A DNA stretch of 17,766 nucleotides from NCBI GenBank assembly GCA_963205465.1, contig CAUJKG010000039.1, positions 1 to 17,766 on the forward strand, read 5' to 3'. Positions 8,175 to 15,059 of this stretch are shown piece after piece (position 1 is the stretch's first letter; each line of letters starts with the position of its first letter). Below the pieces are notes generated by a model. It made no database searches, was not told the DNA's origin, and saw only the letters and a list, made by a program, of their open reading frames with translations. The position numbers and the translations under genes are program-made. This DNA comes from Pseudomonadota bacterium (GTDB lineage: Bacteria > Pseudomonadota > Alphaproteobacteria > Rhizobiales > Xanthobacteraceae).

Positions 8175-9323
8175 ATGCATTTTCGCAATGCCGCGCGCCT
8201 TTGCGCTGCCCTGCCTATCCTTCTTTGCCTGTTCTTCTCTGCGCATGCGCAGAATGCCCCCAAACTGGAAATCCGATTGACGCCGCTCGGTGCGGCGGCC
8301 TCGGAAAAGCCTATTCCAGTCGCGGCCGAAGTCGGGCTCGACATCACGATAAGGAACACCGGCAGCGAACCCCTCCGGAACGTTTTGCTGACCGCCGCGC
8401 TCAATGCAGTAAAGCTCACGCAGGACAGCAAGTGGAAAGCGGACGGCGACAACGCGGTCCTTGTAATCGAAACGATCAAGCCGAACGAAACCCTCAGCCA
8501 GTCCCTCACCGTGCGTATCGAGATGGCGCCGCTGCCGCCGGGCAAGCAGACGGAAATCAACGTCCAAGCGAAATCCGGCGAGATCCAGGCCAGCGCTGTT
8601 GCCCGTTTTCCGGCCGCGGATTGCGCGGCGGCTTTTCAAGCCGATCTCACACGCATCCGCATCAACCAGATTTCCGAAATCTGGCCCGTGGCCGACGATC
8701 TGCGGAAGCAGGATACGTCACTACCACGCGGACGATTTTTCCGCGTCGTTCCGCGCCGCGGCGACCTCGGCAATATCGACCGCATCGCCGCCGGCTATCA
8801 GGCGCGGCTCCTGGCGGATTTCAGCTTCGCGGATCAAGGCGTTCGCTACACGGTTCGCCGCTGGTCTGATGAGTTGAAGGCTTTCGCCGGTCAGGAACCG
8901 AATCCGGGCCTCTGCGCCGTGAACGACCAGATGGTGCAAGGTATCCGCAAGACGATCAATTATGCGGCGGTCCGGCTCGATCCGCCTCAGAAAGCCCTCG
9001 CACGCGCGATGGAGCAAATCCGCAAGGCGTTGAACGCCGGCGAGCGCGACGACCTTCGCGGTATTGCGCTTCGCGTAGCGGATGAAGCGGGCATTAAACT
9101 TCAAGACCCTGCGAATTCGACATTGAAATTGCTCGAGCAAGTGCGCGATGCACTGAAGGACAAAAAACTTACCGACGCGCAACTCGACAATCTTTCCCTG
9201 ATCGAATCTGCCGCGTGGATCGAAGCGCAGGCCATGCGTTCCAAAAAGCTTTCGGACCTGATCAATGGCACGATCAACGGCATCGCGGAGGCGCAGAAGA
9301 AAAATTGCGTCTGCGCGTTCTGA
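8175..9323 (+). CDS. Secreted protein of unknown function with an N-terminal CARDB-like domain
   Basis: 382 residues with a clear signal peptide (1-25: basic start, LCAALPILLCLFF core, SAHAQ cleavage site). After it, residues about 30-155 look like an Ig/CARDB-type beta sandwich (LEIRLTPLG..., DITIRNTGSEPLRNVLLTAALN, a shape common in adhesion-like or protein-binding domains). The rest (about 160-382) is charged and mostly helical. The mature protein has four cysteines, in AADCAAAF, GLCAVN and the C-terminal NCVCAF, so disulfides are possible. The C-terminus ends almost at the last cysteine pair, which is unusual. I do not recognise a family and assign no function. The ATG at 8175 is chosen because the signal peptide begins there; the preceding codons are not signal-like. 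It probably shares transcription with the AsmA gene and meets the GNAT gene tail to tail with an 11-nt gap. Confidence 0.82.
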   Translation: MHFRNAARLCAALPILLCLFFSAHAQNAPKLEIRLTPLGAAASEKPIPVAAEVGLDITIRNTGSEPLRNVLLTAALNAVKLTQDSKWKADGDNAVLVIETIKPNETLSQSLTVRIEMAPLPPGKQTEINVQAKSGEIQASAVARFPAADCAAAFQADLTRIRINQISEIWPVADDLRKQDTSLPRGRFFRVVPRRGDLGNIDRIAAGYQARLLADFSFADQGVRYTVRRWSDELKAFAGQEPNPGLCAVNDQMVQGIRKTINYAAVRLDPPQKALARAMEQIRKALNAGERDDLRGIALRVADEAGIKLQDPANSTLKLLEQVRDALKDKKLTDAQLDNLSLIESAAWIEAQAMRSKKLSDLINGTINGIAEAQKKNCVCAF

Positions 9324-9334
9324 GACAAGATATT

Positions 9335-9943
9335 CTAGGATTTCGGTCCGTTCCGCTCCGGCAAAGGATCGCTCGAAAGACGCGCATACAATAAGTGATC
9401 CTGCCATTGACCGGCGATGGAAAGATATTCGCGCGCGATCCCTTCGCGCCGGAAATTCATCTTCTCCAAAAGTCGGATCGAACTTGCATTGGAAGGAAGA
9501 CACGCGGCTTCGATCCGCCGAAGGCGCAGCATCGAATGCGCGAAAGGAATGAGCGCCGCAATCGCGGCACTCATATAGCCTTTGCCAGCATAAGGCTCAC
9601 CCATCCAGTAGCCGAGGCTTCCGGTCTGGGCTGCACCTCGGCGCAGGTTCGTCAGGGTAGCGCCGCCGACCATGGCGTTCCGATGCTTCGAAAAGATGAG
9701 AAAGGCGTAGCCGGTTTCCTCCTGCAGATCGCGTTCGTAGCGCCGGATACGGCGGCGGAAGGCGCTCCGGGTCAGATCGTCGTCGGGCCAGACCGGCTCC
9801 CACGGCGCGAGAAACTGCCGGCTCCGGCCGCGCAGCGCGGACCATTCCTCGAAGTCGCCGATCCGCGGCACGCGCAGGAAGACGCCGTTGCCTTCGATGG
9901 AAGGCATGGCGGTGGTCAGACCTAGCGACTTGAAGAAAGCCAT
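9335..9943 (-). CDS. GNAT-family N-acetyltransferase (RimJ/RimL-like)
   Basis: A 202-residue cytoplasmic acetyltransferase. The fold is seen as an N-terminal strand (VFLRVPRIGDFEEWSALR), then the acetyl-CoA loop in YWMGEPYAGKGYMSAAIAAL (112-131), then a RIEAACLPSNASSIRLLEKMNFRREG block (143-168) typical of RimJ/RimL enzymes, which acetylate protein N-termini such as ribosomal proteins. The actual substrate cannot be read from sequence. It is the last gene of a minus-strand run behind thrC and the M16 peptidase, with a 14-nt gap after the peptidase stop. I recall this trio as recurring in Rhizobiales. No clear ribosome binding site precedes the ATG at 9943; translational coupling is likely. 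An internal ATG at residue 13 is a possible alternative start. Confidence 0.88.
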   Translation of the reverse strand: MAFFKSLGLTTAMPSIEGNGVFLRVPRIGDFEEWSALRGRSRQFLAPWEPVWPDDDLTRSAFRRRIRRYERDLQEETGYAFLIFSKHRNAMVGGATLTNLRRGAAQTGSLGYWMGEPYAGKGYMSAAIAALIPFAHSMLRLRRIEAACLPSNASSIRLLEKMNFRREGIAREYLSIAGQWQDHLLYARLSSDPLPERNGPKS

Positions 9944-9957
9944 TCGAACAGTCTGTT

Positions 9958-11229
9958 TCAGGCGGCCTTGCGCTGCAAAGCCTCGGTTACGATTCCGGCC
10001 CGCTCGAGGCCGCCAGCTTCGCCGACGCCGACGAAGGTCGGCTGTCCGCTGCCGACGAGCTTACGCCCGGCAGCACGCACAGCTTCAAGCGTGATTTCAT
10101 CAATCTTGCGCTCGATCTGGTCGAAGGGGATGACGCGGCCGAAGGCAAGCATGCGGCCGCCCAGTTGCTCCGCGCGCGCGGATGCACTTTCCAGCGCGCT
10201 CAGGAGACCGACTTTCATCTGCGCCTTGGCGCGATCGACCTCGACTTGTGTCGCTTTCTCGGCAGCGTCATGCAGTTCGCCAATGACGACCTTGGTCAGT
10301 TCTTCGGTGTCGGCGGCATCGGCTCCGGCGGTGACGCCAAACAACCCGGCATCCTGATAGGACGAATGAAACGCCTGGATCGAATAGCAAAGCCCGCGCC
10401 GCTCGCGCACTTCCTGAAAAAGCCGCGACGAGCCGCCGCCGCCGACGAGATTCACGAAAGCCTGCATCGCGTAGCGCTCGGGCGAATGATAGGAAATCCC
10501 TTCGAGCCCGAGCACGAGATGCGTCTGCTCGAGATTGCGCGCATGGATGTGCCGGCCGCCGCGATAGATCGCTTTCGCCGTCGGCTCGGCGGTGCCGGCC
10601 GGAATGCTCGCAAGTTTCTCTGCGGCGGCAGCGCGCAACGCATCATGATCGACGGCACCCGCCGCGGCGACCACCATGCGCGGCCCGCGATAGCGTTTCG
10701 CGAGATAATTGCGAATGCTTTGCGGCGTGAAGGAACGCACGGTTTCCGGCGTGCCGAGAATAGGCCGCCCGATCGGCTGACCGGGAAAGGCGGTTTCCTG
10801 AAAGAGATCGAACACAAGATCGTCCGGATCGTCAGCGGCGCCGCCGATTTCCTGCGCGATCACGCTCTGCTCGCGCGCAAGCTCGGCCTGCTCGAAGGCA
10901 GAATTGGTGAGGATGTCCGACAGAATATCGAAGGCAAGCGGCATGTCCTTGCCGAGCAGCCGCGCGTAATAAGACGTTACCTCGATGCCGGTCGCGGCGT
11001 TCAGCTCGCCGCCGACATTCTCGATCTCCTCGCTGATCTGCAGCGCGTTGCGTCTGGCGGTCCCCTTGAACGCCATGTGCTCGAGCAGATGAGAGATGCC
11101 GTGCTCGTTTTCGTCCTCATACCGCGCGCCGGCGGCGACCCAGATGCCCAGCGTCGCCGTCTTCACTTCCGGCATGTGATCGGTCGCGACCGTGACGCCG
11201 TTCGCTAGCGTGTCTACGCGAATGGTCAT
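9958..11229 (-). CDS. M16-family zinc metallopeptidase (mitochondrial-processing-peptidase-like)
   Basis: A 423-residue protein of the pitrilysin/insulinase clan. The zinc site is HLLEH (inverted HxxEH, residues 47-51), and the third ligand is a glutamate about 76 residues later in ELAREQSVIAQEI (near E127). The motif is intact, so it should be active. The C-terminal M16C half includes GLEGISYHSPERYAMQAFVNLVGGGGSSRLFQEVRERRGLCYSIQAF, a glycine-rich stretch known from the mitochondrial processing peptidase subunit. There is no signal peptide, so it is predicted to be cytoplasmic. Its natural substrate is unknown. Its ATG overlaps the thrC stop by 4 nt (ATGA, 11226-11229), and the GNAT gene follows. 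Confidence 0.93.
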   Translation of the reverse strand: MTIRVDTLANGVTVATDHMPEVKTATLGIWVAAGARYEDENEHGISHLLEHMAFKGTARRNALQISEEIENVGGELNAATGIEVTSYYARLLGKDMPLAFDILSDILTNSAFEQAELAREQSVIAQEIGGAADDPDDLVFDLFQETAFPGQPIGRPILGTPETVRSFTPQSIRNYLAKRYRGPRMVVAAAGAVDHDALRAAAAEKLASIPAGTAEPTAKAIYRGGRHIHARNLEQTHLVLGLEGISYHSPERYAMQAFVNLVGGGGSSRLFQEVRERRGLCYSIQAFHSSYQDAGLFGVTAGADAADTEELTKVVIGELHDAAEKATQVEVDRAKAQMKVGLLSALESASARAEQLGGRMLAFGRVIPFDQIERKIDEITLEAVRAAGRKLVGSGQPTFVGVGEAGGLERAGIVTEALQRKAA

Positions 11230-12644
11230 GCCGTGGCCGCGCCCTTCGCCGCACGCGCGTGAGAAAGAACGAATTCGGCAACCGCGCTGGCATCGTTGGG
11301 CAGGCTGGTCACGCGTTCCTTGCGGCGCATCAGGTCGGAGAACGTGTCCGGAAGCTGCGGATAGACGCCGCAGGCTTCCTCGACCGCTTCCGGGAATTTC
11401 GCCGGATGCGCGGTCCCGAGCACGACCAGCGGACTGTCCGCCGCCCCCTTGCCGAGCTTGCGCGCCACCGCAGCACCAACCGCCGTGTGCGGGTCCAGCA
11501 CATAGCCGCTCGCTTGATGAACCTCGCCGATAGTCCGGCGCGTTTCCGCTTCGTCGGCGCGCGAAGCGACGAACAAAGCGCGCATATTTTCCAGCGCCTG
11601 CGCGCTCAAGGTGAAACTTCCGTGCTTCGCAAGATCGCGCATCGCGTCGCGAACCGCAGCCGGGTCGCGGCCACAGGCGTCGAACAACAGCCGCTCGAAG
11701 TTCGAGGAAACCTGAATGTCCATCGCCGGCGACGAGGTCGCAACCACGCCGCGCACTTCATAGCGGCCGCTTTCCAGCGTGCGCGCGAGGATATCGTTCA
11801 CGTTGGTGGCAACGATCAGGCGCTCGATCGGGAGACCCATCTTCGCCGCGACGTAGCCCGCGAACACATCGCCGAAATTTCCGGTCGGCACTGCGAAAGT
11901 GATCTTCTTCTCCGGCGCGCCGAGTGCTGCCGCGGCGGTGAAATAATAGACGATCTGCGCGACGATGCGGGCCCAGTTGATCGAATTGACCGCCGAGAGC
12001 TTCACCCGGTCGCGGAACGCGTGATCGTTGAAAAGCGCTTTCACGATCGCCTGGCAGTCGTCGAAGTTGCCGTCGATCGCGAGCACGTTGACGTTCGGCT
12101 CGGCAACGGCCGTCATCATGCGCTCCTGCACGGCGGAGACGCGGCCTTTAGGAAACATGAAGATGAGATCGATCCGCTCGCGGCCGCGGAAGGCTTCGGT
12201 CGCAGCACCGCCGGTGTCGCCGGAGGTTGCGCCGACGATGGTGCAACGCTCGCCGCGCGCGGCCAGCACATAATCCATCAGCCGCGCGATCAATTGCATC
12301 GCGACGTCTTTGAAGGCGAGCGTGGGCCCGTGAAAGAGCTCGAGGATATATTCGCCGGAAGCAAGCCGGTGCAGCGGCGTCACGTCCTTGTGCGTGAAGG
12401 TCGCGTAGGCTTCCTCGATCATGCGCTTGAGATCGCGCGCGGGAATGTCGTCGCCGACGAAGGGCGCGATCACGCGCAACGCCACTTCCGCATAGCTTTT
12501 GCCGCGAAAGCCGGCGATCTCCTCGCGCGAAAGCTGCGGCCAGGTTTCGGGCACGTAGAGCCCGCCGTCACGCGCGAGCCCTTCGATCAGCGCTTCGTTA
12601 AAGGTGACGGCCCGGGCCTCGCCGCGGGTCGAGACGTACTTCAA
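11226..12644 (-). CDS. thrC: Threonine synthase
   Basis: A 472-residue PLP enzyme that converts O-phosphohomoserine to threonine in the cytoplasm, the last step of threonine biosynthesis. The N-terminus MKYVSTRGEARAVTFNEALIEGLARDGGLYVPE is characteristic of bacterial ThrC. The PLP lysine lies in HGPTLAFKDVAMQ (K112). The glycine-rich phosphate loop GATSGDTGGAATEAFRGR and the PTGNFGDVFAGYVAAKMGLP block are both present. The start is a TTG at 12644, supported by AAGGAA about 8 nt upstream and by the family N-terminus. The open frame continues upstream without a plausible ATG start. It is the first gene of the thrC, M16 peptidase, GNAT run. It follows SURF1 on the same strand after 108 nt, so it could either have its own promoter or be read through from the oxidase cluster. 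Confidence 0.95.
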   Translation of the reverse strand: MKYVSTRGEARAVTFNEALIEGLARDGGLYVPETWPQLSREEIAGFRGKSYAEVALRVIAPFVGDDIPARDLKRMIEEAYATFTHKDVTPLHRLASGEYILELFHGPTLAFKDVAMQLIARLMDYVLAARGERCTIVGATSGDTGGAATEAFRGRERIDLIFMFPKGRVSAVQERMMTAVAEPNVNVLAIDGNFDDCQAIVKALFNDHAFRDRVKLSAVNSINWARIVAQIVYYFTAAAALGAPEKKITFAVPTGNFGDVFAGYVAAKMGLPIERLIVATNVNDILARTLESGRYEVRGVVATSSPAMDIQVSSNFERLLFDACGRDPAAVRDAMRDLAKHGSFTLSAQALENMRALFVASRADEAETRRTIGEVHQASGYVLDPHTAVGAAVARKLGKGAADSPLVVLGTAHPAKFPEAVEEACGVYPQLPDTFSDLMRRKERVTSLPNDASAVAEFVLSHARAAKGAATA

Positions 12645-12752
12645 TTTGGCAGGTTCCTTTTGAACAGCGGCGCACCCTATTGGGGGGTGCCGGGGGAAGC
12701 AAGACGCGCGGGAGCAACGCCGCCCTACCCGCGGCCGCGCGGGCAAACGACC
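12645..12752. other. Intergenic region between SURF1 and thrC
   Basis: This 108-nt gap holds a 6-bp inverted repeat, CCCGCG at 12728-12733 and CGCGGG at 12738-12743, with a 4-nt loop just after the SURF1 stop. It has no following T-run, so termination is uncertain. On the minus strand TTGCTT and TAGGGT are spaced by 17 nt shortly before thrC, a weak promoter candidate with only half-matching boxes. The thrC ribosome binding site is at its left end. Confidence 0.4.
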
Positions 12753-13499
12753 CTATCCCGCCCCCCGCAGCCGCTGCCAGGCAAAGGCCGCGAAGACGCC
12801 GATCAGCGTACAGGCGAGCCCGTACCAGGTGAGCGCATAGCCGAGATGATTGTTGGTGAAGACGATCTTGGTTTCGTTCGGCTGCGGCAGATCGCCGGCG
12901 CGGTAATTCGCGACCACGTCCAGCATGAAAGGAAGCACGTTCTTCAATCCGAAAGCGCGTTCGATCTCCTGCGGGTTGCGGCTGTACCAGGCGTTGCGCA
13001 GCGGATCGTTCGAGGGGGTAAAAAAATTCGTCTGCTCGGCTGCCCGCAGAAGTCCCGTGACGCTGACCTCCCCGCTTACCTGACCTTCGGGGCGCGACGC
13101 CGGATTTTTTTTCTCCAGCGGAACGAAGCCGCGATTGACGATGACGATGCTGCCGTCGGAGCGCGCCAGCGGCGTCAGCACCCAATAGCCCGCGCCGGAG
13201 TAAACGCCCTTCGTCTCCGACAGCGAAGTATAGACCTGCACTTCGTGCTGATGCAGGAAGCGGCCGGTAGCGATGTAAGGCCGGTATTCTTCGTTTCGCA
13301 GATCGAGCGAAAGCGATTCCGCGGCCGCGGGAAGACGCTGCGGCGTTTCCTTCACGCGACTTGCGACGGCCGCGATCAGGTTCTCTTTCCACGCGAGACG
13401 CTGCAACTGCCAGGTGCCGAGGAAGAGCAGAACGGCGAGCGCGAACAGGGAAAGCAACCCCGGCAGGATCAGCCCGCGAAGCGCCTCGGCGCGCGTCAC
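12753..13499 (-). CDS. SURF1-family cytochrome oxidase assembly protein
   Basis: 248 residues with the classic SURF1 layout of two membrane helices flanking a periplasmic domain. Helix 1 is about residues 9-29 and is followed by the signature GTWQLQRLAWK (28-38). The middle part has EEYRPYIATGRFLHQHEVQV, GYWVLTPL and IVNRGFVPL, all typical. Helix 2 begins after NNHLGYALTWYG near the C-terminus (about 218-242). SURF1 binds heme a and helps its insertion into subunit I of aa3 oxidase. The start is the GTG at 13499, which overlaps the stop of the DUF983 gene by 4 nt (GTGA). A longer open frame upstream runs through that gene in another frame and is not coding. It is the last gene of the oxidase cluster. 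Confidence 0.93.
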   Translation of the reverse strand: MTRAEALRGLILPGLLSLFALAVLLFLGTWQLQRLAWKENLIAAVASRVKETPQRLPAAAESLSLDLRNEEYRPYIATGRFLHQHEVQVYTSLSETKGVYSGAGYWVLTPLARSDGSIVIVNRGFVPLEKKNPASRPEGQVSGEVSVTGLLRAAEQTNFFTPSNDPLRNAWYSRNPQEIERAFGLKNVLPFMLDVVANYRAGDLPQPNETKIVFTNNHLGYALTWYGLACTLIGVFAAFAWQRLRGAG

Positions 13500-13879
13500 T
13501 TGCGTTCGATCCGGGCTTCGGACGCCTTGTGATGAAACTGCAAGGCGATCAAGAGCGATTTGAGCCAGCGCAGCGGCAGCAGGGTTGCGACCAGCACCGT
13601 GGGAATGCCGACCAGGGCGTGCACCCAGTACGGCGGCCGCCAGACCAGTTCGACGATCAGCACGGCCAGCACGGCGACGAGGCCGCCGAACAGGATCACG
13701 AAAACCGCCGGGCCGTCGCCGGCATCGGCGAAGGAATAGTCGAGGCCGCATTGTTCGCAACGCGGGGCGAGCGAGAGATAGCCGGAGAACAGTTTGCCTT
13801 CCCCGCAGCGGGGGCAGGAACAAGTCAGTCCCGCCTTGAGGGGCGAGACTGAGTTTTCGTTTCCGGCGGATGCGTTCAT
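13496..13879 (-). CDS. DUF983 membrane protein with a zinc-ribbon-like N-terminus
   Basis: 127 residues. The N-terminal part carries two CxxC pairs, CPRC at 22-25 and CEQC at 41-44, which should bind a metal such as zinc. Two hydrophobic helices follow at about 59-77 and 85-105, then a basic C-terminus. This is the DUF983 pattern. The gene commonly sits beside SURF1 and subunit III in alphaproteobacterial oxidase clusters, so a role in oxidase assembly is likely but not shown. It has a clear ATG at 13879 and couples to SURF1 through a 4-nt overlap. It is separated from the upstream ctaE by 129 nt that contain two palindromes. Confidence 0.92.
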   Translation of the reverse strand: MNASAGNENSVSPLKAGLTCSCPRCGEGKLFSGYLSLAPRCEQCGLDYSFADAGDGPAVFVILFGGLVAVLAVLIVELVWRPPYWVHALVGIPTVLVATLLPLRWLKSLLIALQFHHKASEARIERK

Positions 13880-13912
13880 ATCCGCCTTCTATCGCGCGAT
13901 TGCGGCGCTAGC

Positions 13913-13939
13913 GTGAGATTCAACTGCGTTGAATCTCAC
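13913..13939. repeat. Perfect 12-bp inverted repeat upstream of the DUF983 gene
   Basis: GTGAGATTCAAC (13913-13924) and GTTGAATCTCAC (13928-13939) are exact reverse complements with a 3-nt loop, TGC. It sits 34 nt upstream of the DUF983 ATG. No T-run follows, so it could be an operator, an mRNA hairpin or part of a repeat element. A 12-bp perfect match by chance in a short gap is unlikely. Confidence 0.8.
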
Positions 13940-13960
13940 TCGCCGCTTACCTGTTTGATT

Positions 13961-14009
13961 GAGCATGATGTTTCCCGAAAACCGCTTCGCACTTTTCGGG
14001 ATCATGCTC
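13961..14009. repeat. Rhizobial-type palindromic intergenic repeat abutting the ctaE stop
   Basis: The outer arms GAGCATGAT (13961-13969) and ATCATGCTC (14001-14009) pair perfectly. The inner arms CCCGAAAA (13974-13981) and TTTTCGGG (13993-14000) also pair perfectly around an 11-nt loop, with a 4-nt bulge on the left side. This resembles the abundant palindromic (RIME/REP-like) repeats of Hyphomicrobiales genomes. The element shares its last base with the ctaE stop codon (14009-14011), so the ctaE transcript ends directly in a long hairpin. It may protect the mRNA 3' end or attenuate reading into DUF983 and SURF1. Confidence 0.8.
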
Positions 14010-14857
14010 TAGTGCGCGAGCGGCGTGCCCGCACCCCAAACGTAAATCCAGACGAAGAGGAACAGCCACACGACGTCGACGAAGTGCCAATACCAGGCGG
14101 CCGCTTCGAAGCCGAAGTGATGCGTCGGCGTGAAGTGACCGAGATAGAGACGATAGAGACAGACGGCGAGGAAGATCGTGCCGATCAGCACATGCGCGCC
14201 GTGGAAGCCGGTCGCCATGAAGAAGGCAGCACCATAGATGTGGCCGCCGAAGGTGAAACCGGCGTGCATATATTCGTAGGCCTGCACGCAGCTGAACAGC
14301 GCGCCGAGCGCCACCGTGATCCAGAGCGCCTGCTTCGCGGATTTGCGGTCGCCTTCCAGGATCGCGTGATGCGCCCAGGTCACCGTGGTGCCGGAGGTGA
14401 GCAGGATCAGCGTGTTCAAGAGCGGCAGATGCCACGGATCGAAGGTGCCCTTGAAGGCATCGGCCGGCTTCGGCGGCCATACGCCACCGAGCAGTTCCGT
14501 GCGCATATACTGATGCACTTCGCCGGGAAAGAACGCCGCGTCGAAATAAGCCCAGAACCAGGCCACGAAGAACATGACTTCCGAGGCGATGAACAGGATC
14601 ATGCCGTAGCGCAGATGAATCTGCACGACCCGGGTGTGATAGCCGGTCTCGGCTTCGATCACGATGTCGCGCCACCAGACGATCATCACGTAGATGACAC
14701 CGAGCGCGCCGCCCAACATCACCAGCGAAGTGCCGCCGCGCATCCAGATCACCGCGCCGATCGTCAGCGCTAGCGCGAATAGCGAACCGAGGATCGGCCA
14801 TGGGCTCGGATCGACGAGATGGTAATCGTGTTGCGGTTTAGCGTGCGCGTCGGCCAT
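14009..14857 (-). CDS. ctaE: Cytochrome c oxidase subunit III
   Basis: A 282-residue inner-membrane protein with about seven helices, the non-catalytic core subunit III of aa3 oxidase. Recognisable family stretches are HDYHLVDPSPWP (10-21), WWRDIVIEAETGYHT (61-75), LRYGMILFIASEVMFFVAWFWAYFDAAF (82-109, with the conserved buried glutamate E93), LLLTSG-type helix text with TWAHHAI, and the C-terminal WYWHFVDVVWLFLFVWIYVWG. The ATG at 14857 is preceded by GGAGAG 7 nt upstream. A GTG five codons earlier is in frame but would lose that ribosome binding site. Upstream lies a 202-nt gap, the longest in the cluster, so it may have its own promoter. The gene is also called coxC. Confidence 0.96.
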   Translation of the reverse strand: MADAHAKPQHDYHLVDPSPWPILGSLFALALTIGAVIWMRGGTSLVMLGGALGVIYVMIVWWRDIVIEAETGYHTRVVQIHLRYGMILFIASEVMFFVAWFWAYFDAAFFPGEVHQYMRTELLGGVWPPKPADAFKGTFDPWHLPLLNTLILLTSGTTVTWAHHAILEGDRKSAKQALWITVALGALFSCVQAYEYMHAGFTFGGHIYGAAFFMATGFHGAHVLIGTIFLAVCLYRLYLGHFTPTHHFGFEAAAWYWHFVDVVWLFLFVWIYVWGAGTPLAH

Positions 14858-14900
14858 TTTCGTTCTCTCCACTCGATACCGGGTTTACCCGGCACCGATT

Positions 14901-14906
14901 ATTTTA
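14901..14906 (-). promoter_or_regulatory. Possible -10 element of a ctaE promoter
   Basis: TAAAAT on the minus strand matches TATAAT at 5 of 6 positions in an AT-rich island within GC-rich sequence. It would start transcription about 37 nt before the ctaE ATG. A matching -35 box is not apparent, so this is tentative. Confidence 0.25.
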
Positions 14907-14980
14907 AGCCCCAGCCGGCTGGAGCCGTTCGGGGTGTCCCTGTCGGGTCGCCCTTGGCGGCATCTGGCCGTTTCTATCAG

Positions 14981-15004
14981 CGCCTTGCTGCGAGCCGCAA
15001 GGCG
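14981..15004. other. Perfect 8-bp hairpin downstream of ctaG
   Basis: CGCCTTGC (14981-14988) pairs with GCAAGGCG (14997-15004) around an 8-nt loop. It lies 56 nt past the ctaG stop in the direction of transcription and lacks a T-run. It may act with the neighbouring palindrome as a transcript-end or stability structure. Confidence 0.45.
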
Positions 15005-15022
15005 AGGTTCGTTCTCGTTCGG

Positions 15023-15059
15023 CGCATGAGCGAAACCGGAAACCGGCTTCGTCCATGCG
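15023..15059. repeat. Imperfect palindromic element abutting the ctaG stop
   Basis: The arms CGCATGAGCGAAACCGG and CCGGCTTCGTCCATGCG pair at 14 of 17 positions around the loop AAA. The element ends one base before the ctaG stop codon (15060-15062). Its CATG-containing tips and the GAAAC/GTTTC core recall the rhizobial palindromic repeats, so it may be a diverged relative of the element at 13961-14009. Confidence 0.6.

Larger units (their letters stand above)
14858..15059. other. Hairpin-rich intergenic region between ctaG and ctaE
   Basis: This 202-nt gap has no gene but several inverted repeats. They are the imperfect palindrome next to ctaG (15023-15059), a perfect 8-bp stem with 8-nt loop (14981-14988 with 14997-15004), the 12-bp palindrome CCAGCCGGCTGG (14911-14922) and a small repeat CCGGGT/ACCCGG (14879-14892). 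On the minus strand the sequence TAAAAT (14906 down to 14901) looks like a -10 box for ctaE, but no good -35 is seen. The ctaE ribosome binding site is at the left end. Confidence 0.6.

Noticed and set aside
12680..12696. G-rich runs upstream of thrC as a G-quadruplex
   Set aside because: Only two long G-runs are present, so a four-tract quadruplex is not supported.
12645..12752. TTGCTT/TAGGGT pair as a thrC promoter
   Set aside because: Spacing is 17 nt but each box matches consensus at only about half its positions; mentioned in the gap entry but not called as a feature.
11259..13532. 757-codon open frame on the plus strand
   Set aside because: It runs antisense across thrC, SURF1 and their gap. 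Its protein is Arg/Asp/His-rich with no family features, as expected for a shadow frame in GC-rich DNA, while the minus-strand genes have clear motifs.
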